Positions 24,003-31,809 of a DNA stretch of 64,000 nucleotides are shown here, piece by piece (position 1 is the first letter of the stretch; each line of letters opens with the position of its first letter). The DNA is from a virus. The stretch covers positions 86,355 through 150,354 of the IMG/VR virus record IMGVR_UViG_3300044645_002359; one strand, 5' to 3'. The notes beneath the pieces were generated by a model. The model ran no database searches, was not told the origin of the DNA, and was given only the letters and a program-made list of their open reading frames with translations. Both the position numbers and the translations under genes were made by a program.

Positions 24003-24533
24003 ATGACCTTCCTCCTACTAGTCCCAGTCCTTTTAACTACTTTAGCATTCTACATTAGTGGAAAAACCCGAAAAGCCCCTGAAGTCGAACATAAAGGAGA
24101 CACTTTCGGGAAGCCTGAACCCTCAGCCCTATACCAAGGTTTCAAAGGTCCTATAGACCCTATACTCCTTAGTCGTATTCGAAACTCTTACGGTGAAGCT
24201 ACTGCTATTCTGGTCAATAAGCACTATGAAAACAATCGGAGGGACCAAACATCCAAAAAGTCACAAACACTAAGAAGCAATCGTACAAATATTCCCAACA
24301 TAAGGGGAGGGGATAATTACACATTCCTATATGACTTGGACTCAGCATTAGCCGCAGGTTACGATCTTAACTCTAACCCCCTTAGTCATTCTGATACCGG
24401 ATCTAGCCACGGCCATAGTTGCCATGACTCCAGTCACAGCCATAGCAGCCATGACTATGGAAGCAGCCATGACTACGGGGGCCATGATTGCGGTGGTCAC
24501 GACTTTGGCGGCTTTGATTGTGGTAGTGATTAA
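24003..24533 (+). CDS. Membrane protein with His/Gly/Ser/Cys-rich C-terminal tail
   Basis: 176 aa. The N-terminus FLLLVPVLLTTLAFYISG is a membrane helix or signal anchor. A basic middle part leads to a tail of repeats such as SSHGHSCHDSS, SSHDYGG, HDCGGHDFGG (about res 135-176). Dense His/Cys/Asp suggests metal binding (zinc, copper or nickel). The downstream gene is a DUF1517-type envelope protein, so both may act in the cell envelope. The repetitive tail could also reflect replication slippage. Confidence 0.6.
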   Translation: MTFLLLVPVLLTTLAFYISGKTRKAPEVEHKGDTFGKPEPSALYQGFKGPIDPILLSRIRNSYGEATAILVNKHYENNRRDQTSKKSQTLRSNRTNIPNIRGGDNYTFLYDLDSALAAGYDLNSNPLSHSDTGSSHGHSCHDSSHSHSSHDYGSSHDYGGHDCGGHDFGGFDCGSD

Positions 24534-24558
24534 GGCTGTGATTGATTAAACCCAAGGA

Positions 24559-24622
24559 CGGTTAACCGAACGGAAGCCTTCGGCTTCCCACCCTTGTTTT
24601 CGACCAGCGAAAACGGTATGAT
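24559..24622 (+). promoter_or_regulatory. Sigma70-like promoter with perfect palindrome and hairpin (DUF1517 gene)
   Basis: A CGGTTAACCG palindrome (24559-24568) is followed by a GGAAGCC-TTC-GGCTTCC hairpin (24572-24588). The -35 is TTGTTT (24594-24599), the spacer 17 bp and the -10 TATGAT (24617-24622). The ATG is 10 nt downstream of the -10, so the leader would be only a few bases. Confidence 0.7.
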
Positions 24623-24632
24623 TAGCGTATAA

Positions 24633-25715
24633 ATGAAACCTATGAAACTCACAAAAGCAACGATTCTTGCACTCACGGTTGCGATGCTACTAACGGCATC
24701 ACCCACTTTTGCTGCATCTGCCGGTCGTATCGGCGGTAGTAACTTCCGCAGCCGCTCAAGCTCCCCGAGTTATAGTCGTCCTAGCTCCCCGAGCTACAGC
24801 CGTCGTGGTTCTTCCCCGAGCTATAGCAGCCCTAGATCCCCAAGTATCAGTAGCCCCAGCCATAGTTACTCGGCACCGAGAACATACACTCCTTTGCCTG
24901 TTCTCAGGCCCCCCTACAACCCCCCAAGTCGTTCAAGCACTAACATCATCGTCATGCCTGACTTGACTCCAAATGTTGTACCGGCTATCCCATACTCCTT
25001 GCCTTCTCGGGTGACTACAGTTAGCCAACAGCCTGCCAACCCTATAGTTCTTTTGGCTCTGCTTACTTCAGTGGGTGTGGTAATTATTGCCGTCATTCTC
25101 TTGTTAGGGGGTTGGGAAGATTTTGTAAGCCCGTGGTTAAGCACCCAAAAGGAAAAGTATAAGAAACTCACGGTAGTGCGCCAAAGGGTAGCTCTACTCG
25201 CTTCTGCTAAAGACATTCAATCTGACCTAATTCGGATGGCCGAACAAGGGGATACCAACAGTCCGAATGGCCTTGCCAAGATCCTCCAAGAAACAACCCT
25301 TGCTCTTCTCAGGCACCCTGATAAGGTAGTCTACGCATGGAGTGATAAAAATAGGGAGTCCCTTGACAATGCGGAAGATCTATTTAACCAGTTCTCTATG
25401 GAAGAGCGTTCCCGAGCGTCTGAAGAAACTTTAACGAACGTGAACGGTCGTGTCTTCGAGAGCAAAGTAAAGTCCCGCAAGAAAACTCAGGAGAACGAAT
25501 ACATCCTTGTAAACGTTCTGGTGGTTACCTATGAGAACCTGGACCTTAAACCGTCAGATTCGCAAGAGAACTTAAAGTCAAATCTGGTGGTCCTGGGATC
25601 AATTTCTGCTGAGGACTTGGTCGCCCTTGAGATTATCTGGCAACCAGAAGATGAGTATGACGTTCTCTCGAAAGAGGAACTCTTGACCTTGTACCCCGAC
25701 TTGAACATCTTGTGA
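24633..25715 (+). CDS. DUF1517-family exported/membrane protein (host-derived)
   Basis: 360 aa. A signal peptide (KATILALTVAMLLTASPTFAA) precedes SAGRIGGSNFRS, the characteristic DUF1517 start. A Ser/Pro/Tyr repeat region (SSPSYSRPSSPSYS units) follows, then a membrane helix (PIVLLALLTSVGVVIIAVIL). The C-terminal DUF1517 domain is about res 185-360 (LLASAKDIQSDLIRMAEQGD, VVYAWSDKNRESLDNAE). I know this family from cyanobacteria and chloroplasts, function unresolved, so a phage copy argues for transfer from a cyanobacterial host. Strong promoter upstream; next promoter starts right after the stop. Confidence 0.75.
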   Translation: MKPMKLTKATILALTVAMLLTASPTFAASAGRIGGSNFRSRSSSPSYSRPSSPSYSRRGSSPSYSSPRSPSISSPSHSYSAPRTYTPLPVLRPPYNPPSRSSTNIIVMPDLTPNVVPAIPYSLPSRVTTVSQQPANPIVLLALLTSVGVVIIAVILLLGGWEDFVSPWLSTQKEKYKKLTVVRQRVALLASAKDIQSDLIRMAEQGDTNSPNGLAKILQETTLALLRHPDKVVYAWSDKNRESLDNAEDLFNQFSMEERSRASEETLTNVNGRVFESKVKSRKKTQENEYILVNVLVVTYENLDLKPSDSQENLKSNLVVLGSISAEDLVALEIIWQPEDEYDVLSKEELLTLYPDLNIL

Positions 25716-25722
25716 GGGCCAA

Positions 25723-25789
25723 GGGGCGGTAAACCGCCCCACCCGGTTCGGTTCTCCACCTTGCTTTCGCCTGGAGAAAACGGTATAAT
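25723..25789 (+). promoter_or_regulatory. Terminator-like hairpin plus sigma70-like promoter, leaderless
   Basis: GGGGCGG-TAAA-CCGCCCC (25723-25740) is the strongest of the palindromes and could also end the upstream transcript. The -35 is TTGCTT (25761-25766), the spacer 17 bp and the -10 TATAAT (25784-25789). Six bases then ATG at 25796. Confidence 0.75.
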
Positions 25790-25795
25790 AAAAGT

Positions 25796-25957
25796 ATGGA
25801 AAAGACAACTCCCACTGACTTTCGCGCTCTGTGCGCTGAGCTTGCTTCCCAATTGCAAGGCAGAAAAGATGACGAATACGGCTGGCCTGGAGAGGATCCG
25901 GAGCAGGATCTTCTCGATCGCGCCTGGGCCGCCTTGAAAGAGACTGAGACAAAATAG
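25796..25957 (+). CDS. Hypothetical acidic protein (53 aa)
   Basis: ATG lies six bases after the -10 box, so the message is predicted leaderless. The peptide (MEKTTPTDFRALCAELASQL...) is helical and acidic, ending in LDRAWAALKETETK. It resembles small phage/cyanobacterial DUF-like helices, with no confirmed family. An AGGAG-type site (25957-25963) follows for the next gene. Confidence 0.6.
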   Translation: MEKTTPTDFRALCAELASQLQGRKDDEYGWPGEDPEQDLLDRAWAALKETETK

Positions 25958-25965
25958 GAGACAAT

Positions 25966-26601
25966 ATGCAAATTAGATTCATCGGCGATGTACATTGTAA
26001 ATGGGGACCCTACAAAAAGCTGATTAAGGGTTGTGAACGCTCTCTCCAAGTGGGAGATTTCGGTGTGGGTTTTATCAACTCCGTGACCCAAAAGCCTTAC
26101 AGCAATCCCCCTTACGACCACATGGTTAAGGGAGAACACTTCTTCATTCGGGGTAACCACGACAATCCAAGTGCGTGTAAAAGGCACCCGTTCTGGGTAA
26201 AAGATGGTGGTTCAGTATTCGGCCGCGATGACATCTTTTGTGTTGGTGGAGCCTTCTCGATTGACAAAGATCGACGGACCGAAAACTACGATTGGTGGCA
26301 TGATGAGGAATTGTCCTACGGGCAATTATGCAATATCATGGATGCCTACGAGCTGGTAAAGCCGAAAATTGTAGTCACTCACGAGTGTCCAGACTCGGTG
26401 ATTTCCCGAGTTTGCCAGGCAAGGGGCATGCACAAGTATGATATCCCGTCTGTGACTCGAAGATGTTTCGACAATATGCTCGAAATTCACAAACCGGATC
26501 TCTGGATCCATGGCCACTGGCATCTAAGTGCGCATACAGTTCACCAGGGAGTAGAATTTATAGCTCTGGGTGAACTTGATCACGTAGACCTTGACGTTTG
26601 A
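25966..26601 (+). CDS. Calcineurin-like metallophosphoesterase
   Basis: 211 aa. GDVH (7-10), VGDFG (29-33), GNHD (63-66), THECP and GHWH give the five metal-binding blocks of the superfamily in order, so two-metal catalysis is expected. No extra domains. Phage members include phosphatases and cyclic-nucleotide phosphodiesterases; the substrate is not decided. AGGAG sits 8 nt before the ATG. A clear intrinsic terminator follows the stop. Confidence 0.85.
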   Translation: MQIRFIGDVHCKWGPYKKLIKGCERSLQVGDFGVGFINSVTQKPYSNPPYDHMVKGEHFFIRGNHDNPSACKRHPFWVKDGGSVFGRDDIFCVGGAFSIDKDRRTENYDWWHDEELSYGQLCNIMDAYELVKPKIVVTHECPDSVISRVCQARGMHKYDIPSVTRRCFDNMLEIHKPDLWIHGHWHLSAHTVHQGVEFIALGELDHVDLDV

Positions 26602-26620
26602 GGGGTTTACCCCCTCTTTT
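26600..26620 (+). terminator. Intrinsic terminator after metallophosphoesterase
   Basis: GAGGGG (26600-26605), loop TTTAC, CCCCTC (26611-26616) then TTTT. The stem begins inside the stop codon. Confidence 0.75.
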
Positions 26621-26635
26621 TATTACTTGGTCTAA

Positions 26636-26821
26636 ATGAGTTACCCCGAAATCCTCCATCTCCAAAACTGCCCTCACTGCGGCACCAATCTTGTATCAGC
26701 AGAATTGATGATCCCTGAGACTTGCGAACCGGGTGCCTTCCACTCACGTCTACTCGGCATTCTTAATGACGGCGTAGTAACCGGTTGGAAATGCCCTAAC
26801 TGTGACCACACTCTTCCTTAG
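26636..26821 (+). CDS. Small zinc-ribbon protein (61 aa)
   Basis: CPHCGTN near res 12 and KCPNCDHTLP near the C-terminus form a two-knuckle zinc ribbon around a loop rich in Pro/Glu. Similar to many phage small zinc proteins. Follows the terminator, so it needs its own promoter or readthrough. Confidence 0.6.
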   Translation: MSYPEILHLQNCPHCGTNLVSAELMIPETCEPGAFHSRLLGILNDGVVTGWKCPNCDHTLP

Positions 26822-26823
26822 CC

Positions 26824-26874
26824 GTGAGGCGCTTACCGTCCGGGGTATCAGCTAAACTGGCTGTAGCGTCTCAC
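26824..26874. ncRNA. Predicted three-way-junction RNA structure
   Basis: GTGAGGCGCT (26824-26833) pairs fully with AGCGTCTCAC (26865-26874), with one G-U pair. Inside are TACC/GGTA (26834-26837 with 26844-26847) and CAGC/GCTG (26849-26852 with 26860-26863). Three stems around a compact junction, with single unpaired bases between them, are more than expected by chance in 51 nt. It may be a regulatory leader, processing site or small RNA. No family is recognised. Confidence 0.45.
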
Positions 26875-26898
26875 TCCTAACAATTGACCCCTTCTACC

Positions 26899-27153
26899 AT
26901 GGTATGGGTGACATTAATCGCTGTCTTCACTTATGCTGCTTCGCGAGACCCTAATGTTATCCCATATCTTTTTCTACTCTCTGAGTGGCTGAGTTCTTCA
27001 CTCTCGGGTATCAAGTATAGTTTGACTTTAAACTCAGATCACTTCTGGGTAAAGTGGAAAATTAGCAAAAACGCAGACGAAAACGCCCGCAAACTCCCAA
27101 AAGAACTCGGTTTAGACAAAAACAAGGACTGGTACGATGACAACAGTAATTAA
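26899..27153 (+). CDS. Small membrane-associated protein
   Basis: 84 aa from the ATG at 26899; a TTG at 26884 is possible. MVWVTLIAVFTYAASRD and VIPYLFLLSEWLSSSLSG are hydrophobic segments. The C-terminus is charged. Overlaps the kinase gene by 17 nt. Role unknown. Confidence 0.5.
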   Translation: MVWVTLIAVFTYAASRDPNVIPYLFLLSEWLSSSLSGIKYSLTLNSDHFWVKWKISKNADENARKLPKELGLDKNKDWYDDNSN

Positions 27154-27706
27154 TCTTTTTGGTGGCTCAGGTTGTGGAAAGTCTACCACCGCCGCTCTGC
27201 TTTTTGCTCGAATGAAACTGACCGGGATTCACGTTGAACTCGTAAGAGAATACGTGAAGTACTGGGCTTGGAACGACCGTAAGGTTAGAGAGTGGGACCA
27301 ACTTTACTTGCTTGGAAAACAGAGTGCATACGAAAGCATGCTCTACGGTAAAGTGGATTACATTGTAACCGATAGCCCAATCTTGCTAGCAGGTATATAC
27401 CAAGAGTTTCGCTCCAGTGGCAAAGACTCCTACGTAAGCAACGCTGCTCAAGCTTTCATGGCCCACGCAGAAGAACAAGGTGTGACTTACAAGAACTTTT
27501 TCCTGAAGCGCAACAAGCCCTTCGATCCCCGTGGCAGATATGAAACAGAAGATCAAGCGAGAGAGGTTGACCGATTTGTATACGATTATCTGTGCAAATA
27601 CAGCGGGTTTAAGCCGATTGAAATCTCTGGTCCCGACGAGCACAGAGACGCGGAAATTCTGGGCTACCTTGGCGACATGAACTTCAAGGAACCACCCTCA
27701 CTGTGA
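27137..27706 (+). CDS. P-loop nucleotide/nucleoside kinase (AAA_28-like)
   Basis: 189 aa. Walker A GGSGCGKST (9-17). VREYVKYWAW and VDYIVTDSPILLAG (Walker B-like TDSP) are typical of small phage kinases related to the NadR kinase domain. A lid helix contains FDPRGRYETEDQARE. Likely phosphorylates a nucleotide or nicotinamide riboside; substrate not determined. Last gene before the 27.7-kb promoter. Confidence 0.7.
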   Translation: MTTVINLFGGSGCGKSTTAALLFARMKLTGIHVELVREYVKYWAWNDRKVREWDQLYLLGKQSAYESMLYGKVDYIVTDSPILLAGIYQEFRSSGKDSYVSNAAQAFMAHAEEQGVTYKNFFLKRNKPFDPRGRYETEDQAREVDRFVYDYLCKYSGFKPIEISGPDEHRDAEILGYLGDMNFKEPPSL

Positions 27707-27725
27707 ATTCCACTTAAGGAGAGTT

Positions 27726-27788
27726 CGGTAAACCGCCCTAACCATTCGGCTTACCCTCCTTGTGCTTACTCCGCAGAAGCGGTATCAT
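27726..27788 (+). promoter_or_regulatory. Sigma70-like promoter with palindrome, leaderless HigA-like gene
   Basis: CGGTAAACCG (27726-27735), -35 TTGTGC (27760-27765), 17-bp spacer, -10 TATCAT (27783-27788), six bases, ATG at 27795. Nearly the same architecture as the 25.7-kb block. Confidence 0.75.
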
Positions 27789-27794
27789 ATCATT

Positions 27795-28061
27795 ATGAGC
27801 TACAACCGAGACTGGACCGTACCACCGGGACACCTGATTGAAGAACTCCGTCAAGAGCGAAGAATTTCTCTTCACGACTTCGCCGGAGAAACCGGCTTGA
27901 CGGTCCCTGAAGTTCTAGAACTTGACTCAGGAGATCTCAAAATTGACCCCCTGCTTGCTGAGCGCCTCGAGTACGTGTTCGGCATCCCGGAAAATTTCTG
28001 GCTAACTTTGCAAAGCAACTACGAAAAAGACCTTAAGAAAGGAAGAAAAGTTTATGATTGA
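27795..28061 (+). CDS. HigA/XRE-family HTH protein (antitoxin-like)
   Basis: 88 aa. The N-terminus PPGHLIEELRQERRISLHDF, then AGETGLTVPEVLELDSGD and LAERLEYVFGIPENFWLTLQ, matches the HigA/VapI antitoxin layout exactly, including the terminal NFWLxLQxxYE. No HigB-type toxin is adjacent: the next ORF lacks RelE features. It could be an orphan repressor of phage genes or a decoy that neutralises a host HigB. The start is chosen six bases after the -10 box. Confidence 0.75.
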   Translation: MSYNRDWTVPPGHLIEELRQERRISLHDFAGETGLTVPEVLELDSGDLKIDPLLAERLEYVFGIPENFWLTLQSNYEKDLKKGRKVYD

Positions 28062-28320
28062 GCTCTGCGTATCCGAAAACAAAAGCTTCGACCCGTTCCG
28101 ATTTTGCATGAACAGGGTGAGGGTGTTCTTAGACAGAGATTACCGTTACGGTTTGTGGATTGACGAAGACAAGCTGTTTGACCTTCTGTCTGACGAGCAG
28201 AAAAAACAGTACCTAACCGACAGGTCTACTGAAGGAATGTACTACAAAGTCTCAAAAGAAATTGCCCAGAAGGTACTAGAACGAGGTCATACTCCGTACA
28301 GCAAGCAAAAACTCAATTGA
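28054..28320 (+). CDS. Hypothetical protein next to HigA-like gene
   Basis: 88 aa. FRFCMNRVRVFLDRDYRYGL and FDLLSDEQKKQYLTDRS; alpha/beta, basic. It does not show RelE/HigB residues, so it is not called a toxin. Overlaps the antitoxin-like gene by 8 nt. Confidence 0.5.
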   Translation: MIELCVSENKSFDPFRFCMNRVRVFLDRDYRYGLWIDEDKLFDLLSDEQKKQYLTDRSTEGMYYKVSKEIAQKVLERGHTPYSKQKLN

Positions 28321-28326
28321 AAACTT

Positions 28327-30342
28327 ATGGAAAATTCCGTTAATCTTGTATCGCAACTCAAGGAAGACTACCTGAGTTATTCAATGGCGGTGCTCGTAGG
28401 AAGAAGCATCCCGGACATTTATGACGGACTAAAGCCAGCTCAAAGGCGCATCCTTCAAACAATGATTGAAGAGGGGTTGCTGCCGAACAAACCTTACGTG
28501 AAGTGTGCCCGCACCACGGGTTTGACAAGTGCTTACTATCACCCTCATGGCTCAGCCTATGGGGCACTCATAAACATGGCAACTCCATGGAACAATAACG
28601 TTCCTTGGATTGACTGTCATGGTAATGTCGGTAGCTCCGTTGACAGTCCTGCAGCCGAGCGATACGTAGAAAATAGGCTAAGGGTATCTGCAGTAGATCT
28701 TCTGCTGCAAGACAGAGAAGTATGGGAAACCCGCCCAAACTACGATGGAAGTCGCCAGGAGGCTATTCGCTTCAACACTGCAGTTCCTTCCGTTTTGTTA
28801 AACGGAGATTCCGGTATTGCCGTAGGTTTTGCAACCCGTCTCGCGCCGCATAGTCTGCGCTCAGTAGTCGAAGCCGTTAAGCTCGTATGTAAAGATGCAG
28901 TAACCGAAAAGTCCCACTTAGAAAACCTTCGGAAAGCACGAGAAGTCCTTCTTCCAGACTTCCCCACAGGGACCCAAATCGTCAAAGACGAGCAACTTGA
29001 AATCTATACGAAAACGGGTAGTGGAAACATTCGTTGCATGGCACGTGTAGAACAAGGTATCCAGAAAAGGGAAGGTAGAGCAAAAGATCGCGTTACTTTG
29101 TCTTTCACACACTTGCCTCCCAACTCCAACCCTGAAAAGCTCGGGGAGCAAATCAAGAATGAACTAGAAAAAGGCCGCATCGAAGGTGTAGCTGAAGTCA
29201 ACGACTTGTCAGACATGACCGGAGATTGCCTGGAAATTGTGGCAAAGCCGGGTGTCGACATTGAAAAACTCAAGCAGCTGCTCTACGCTTACACGGACCT
29301 TGAACTGAAATACTCTGCTAAGACTCTCGTGATCGATGGGGTCAAACCCGTTGAACTCTCACCCGTCCAAATTGTCCAGCGTTGGGTGAGTTGGAGGCTC
29401 GACCGCCTTCAAGTGAAGTTCAATAGGGAACTCGACCTCAAAGAATCTCGCCTGCACATTGTTCAGGGGTTGCTCAAGGCCATCGACAAGATGGATCTGA
29501 TCATCAAAAAGATTCGGGCAGCCAAGGACAAAGCCGAAGCGAAATCGGCCCTGATTGCCACACCCCTGAAATTCTCTGATAAGCAAGCAGAAGCGATCTT
29601 AGAGATGCGCCTGCGCCAGCTTACCAACTTGGATCAAAACGACCTTATCATTGAGGATAATTCACTTCAAGGGAGGATTCAAGAGCTAGAGGAACTTTCC
29701 AGCGACGAGGTGAGTGGGATCACGGCAAGGAAGACCTACATGGTGGAAGAGCTGAGCGAACTCAGCAAGCGCCACGGAGAGGCCCGCAGGAGCCCCCTCG
29801 TGGAGCCCCCAGTGGGAGAGGTGGCCCGTAGCCCAGGCGAGAGAGCGAAGCGCCCTGCAGCCGCTCCGAAGCCCCGATTCCTTAAGGTTGACGCGAAAAA
29901 AGGCACGGTTGAACAAGCAAAGGGACCTCGGGGTGCCCTCGTTGTTGATGCCAAGGAGAAGGTTATCCTTATGGCAGAGGATGGAATGCTCAAAAAAGTT
30001 CCGGCAAACTTCAAGGGAACAATTTCAACTTCTTACTCTGCAGTGGTTTTGGCTAAGCGAGAAGCTGACGTTTTTAAGCGGAAGTACCTTGTTGTATTTG
30101 AACTTGAGGGGCAACTCAAGGCTCTGACCCTCAACGGCGAAGACCTTTGCAGGGCTACAAGTAAGGGCAAAATGTGGTTACCGGAAGGTGCTACTTTGAG
30201 ACACTTCGGAGAAGGTGATTACACTGTGAACTGGGTTTCAACTCGAAAGAAAGCAGTGAAACTCAACTTGTCCGTTAAAGCGGGTAAGCCCGGTGGTAAA
30301 GGCATCAAGGTTGCCAATATCTCAGAGGTGAAACTCCCTTAG
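28327..30342 (+). CDS. Type II DNA topoisomerase subunit A (gyrase/topo IV A-like)
   Basis: 671 aa. The breakage-reunion domain starts MENSVNLVSQLKEDYLSYSM. GLKPAQRRIL (34-43), YHPHG (71-75) and the active-site Tyr in AERYVENRL (R112-Y113) are intact. GGVGFATRLAPHSL-type toprim-adjacent loops and a coiled-coil gate follow. A linker rich in Arg/Pro (about res 485-515) precedes a short C-terminal domain (about res 515-671) with beta-strand repeats rather than a full GyrA pinwheel. A subunit B partner is not in this window. It probably relieves supercoils during phage replication, like T4 topoisomerase. Confidence 0.88.
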   Translation: MENSVNLVSQLKEDYLSYSMAVLVGRSIPDIYDGLKPAQRRILQTMIEEGLLPNKPYVKCARTTGLTSAYYHPHGSAYGALINMATPWNNNVPWIDCHGNVGSSVDSPAAERYVENRLRVSAVDLLLQDREVWETRPNYDGSRQEAIRFNTAVPSVLLNGDSGIAVGFATRLAPHSLRSVVEAVKLVCKDAVTEKSHLENLRKAREVLLPDFPTGTQIVKDEQLEIYTKTGSGNIRCMARVEQGIQKREGRAKDRVTLSFTHLPPNSNPEKLGEQIKNELEKGRIEGVAEVNDLSDMTGDCLEIVAKPGVDIEKLKQLLYAYTDLELKYSAKTLVIDGVKPVELSPVQIVQRWVSWRLDRLQVKFNRELDLKESRLHIVQGLLKAIDKMDLIIKKIRAAKDKAEAKSALIATPLKFSDKQAEAILEMRLRQLTNLDQNDLIIEDNSLQGRIQELEELSSDEVSGITARKTYMVEELSELSKRHGEARRSPLVEPPVGEVARSPGERAKRPAAAPKPRFLKVDAKKGTVEQAKGPRGALVVDAKEKVILMAEDGMLKKVPANFKGTISTSYSAVVLAKREADVFKRKYLVVFELEGQLKALTLNGEDLCRATSKGKMWLPEGATLRHFGEGDYTVNWVSTRKKAVKLNLSVKAGKPGGKGIKVANISEVKLP

Positions 30343-30347
30343 GAACC

Positions 30348-30383
30348 GGGTAAAAGTGGTTGTGAGGCTTTACTGAAAGCCTC
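30348..30383 (+). promoter_or_regulatory. GGGTAAAA motif and hairpin after topoisomerase gene
   Basis: GGGTAAAA at 30348-30355 is followed by GAGGCTTT-ACTG-AAAGCCTC (30364-30383), an 8-bp perfect stem. There is no U-tract, so it may be a weak terminator or processing hairpin. The ATG of the next gene is at 30416. Confidence 0.5.
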
Positions 30384-30415
30384 CCCAGCTAAACTCTAAT
30401 TAGTTGATAAGAGCC

Positions 30416-30955
30416 ATGACTGTAGTCTACCCTGTCTCTCGGTTACTCGCTAACCCTCGACTGTTTCTAGCAATCTCAAGTTATTTGGGAGGAGTTTTCG
30501 ATCCAGACGTCTTAAGAGATGTTTTTTACGAGTTGTTAGAAGCAGAGGTTAATGAATTGCCCGATGAGGAATGTGAATTTTTAGCTGAAGAAGTTTGCTT
30601 TGAAGTTGAAGACGAAGGCATGGTCTTTAACATGTACTTTGATACAGGATCTTCAATAAAAATAGAAGCGACTGAAGAAGGTTACAAGCCTCAAATTACA
30701 TCAGAGTTCGAAATGGCTACTGCGTCGGCTGTTAATAATCGACTCATTTGTGCGATTGAGGACTCCCATCCAGAACTCAAAGATGATATTGCCTTTGAGC
30801 ATCCTCCAACCCCCGGTAATGGGTTTCTGAGTTCTAAAGACGGTTTTTCCGGAAGTTTTCATCTTCGCTCAGATCCCAACAAAAAGTATGCGTTCAATAT
30901 AACTATTATAGACCCTGATACCGATCACTTGGTAGCTAAAATTCGACCCATTTAA
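30416..30955 (+). CDS. Hypothetical acidic protein
   Basis: 179 aa from the ATG at 30416; a TTG four codons upstream is rejected. Acidic, with beta-rich C-terminal half (FSGSFHLRSDPNKKYAFNIT). No family recognised. Between topoisomerase and polymerase, so a replication accessory role is possible but unproven. Confidence 0.5.
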   Translation: MTVVYPVSRLLANPRLFLAISSYLGGVFDPDVLRDVFYELLEAEVNELPDEECEFLAEEVCFEVEDEGMVFNMYFDTGSSIKIEATEEGYKPQITSEFEMATASAVNNRLICAIEDSHPELKDDIAFEHPPTPGNGFLSSKDGFSGSFHLRSDPNKKYAFNITIIDPDTDHLVAKIRPI

Positions 30956-30967
30956 AGCAAAACAACC

Positions 30968-31798
30968 ATGATGGACAACATAGTGTTTGCGACCGATAGT
31001 ATGAGATCTTCGGTTTCTTCACTCAAGAAAAAACTATCAAACCTGAAAATTAGCGTAGAGCAACTTGGTTCCGAAGTTGAAAAAATTGAAACGAAATTCG
31101 ACAAATTGCTCACCCAAACTGAAATTTATAAAGCCAAACTAGAACGAGAAAAGGGTCGGGAAGTGCGCCGACTTGAACTCGAACTTTCGAAACTTAAGAA
31201 GCAGCTGAAAGACGTAAACCCTGTCATTGACTCCCAGGAAGATCCCACAGAACTTAGTATCGCTTCTACAATAGCCGTCTTTGAGTGTCTTCTTCGCCAC
31301 ATATGCGAAGGCGCAGACGACTTCCGCCTCATGAGTTACGCTTTTATATTCCCTACCATAGTCGAGAGGGTCGTGTCCTCTGAAGACCCTGCATACTTCC
31401 TTCACAAACTGCCCGAGTCTTCTCAAATTGTTATCAATCGGGGTAAAGAATACGTTGCTTACTTAAGAGAAAACTGTGAAACACACGTTACGGACCCGGA
31501 AGCATGGGAGCAATACGTTCCTTCAGTTACAGATTGGTGGAGAAACGACGCGCTCCCGTTGCTTTATGGTTCGAGAGATGAGCAGTGGGACTTCGATGTT
31601 CCATTGTCTTTGGTAGAAATTCTAATGTGGCGGGATGAACCAGGAGAAAGACCCATTCATTTCTCCCCCGTATTTGATGCCTACGAGATTTACAGGGCGC
31701 ACAAAGACGAAGTCTACAATAGTAGCGGAGTTAGAGCTTTTGACCTCAAAATGTTTAAGTTTGAATTAGCGGATCCCTCTGAAGAAGGGGTAAGTTAA
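30968..31798 (+). CDS. Coiled-coil hypothetical protein
   Basis: 276 aa. Residues 12-85 are a long coiled coil (SVEQLGSEVEKIETKFDKLL). A helical/globular part with several Trp follows. No domain recognised. Lies in the replication region. Confidence 0.55.
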   Translation: MMDNIVFATDSMRSSVSSLKKKLSNLKISVEQLGSEVEKIETKFDKLLTQTEIYKAKLEREKGREVRRLELELSKLKKQLKDVNPVIDSQEDPTELSIASTIAVFECLLRHICEGADDFRLMSYAFIFPTIVERVVSSEDPAYFLHKLPESSQIVINRGKEYVAYLRENCETHVTDPEAWEQYVPSVTDWWRNDALPLLYGSRDEQWDFDVPLSLVEILMWRDEPGERPIHFSPVFDAYEIYRAHKDEVYNSSGVRAFDLKMFKFELADPSEEGVS

Positions 31799-31809
31799 GT
31801 TATCAATGA

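Noticed and set aside
28054-28320. HigB/RelE-type toxin partner for the HigA-like protein
   Set aside because: The 88-aa sequence lacks the RelE fold signature residues and lies downstream of the antitoxin-like gene without supporting features.
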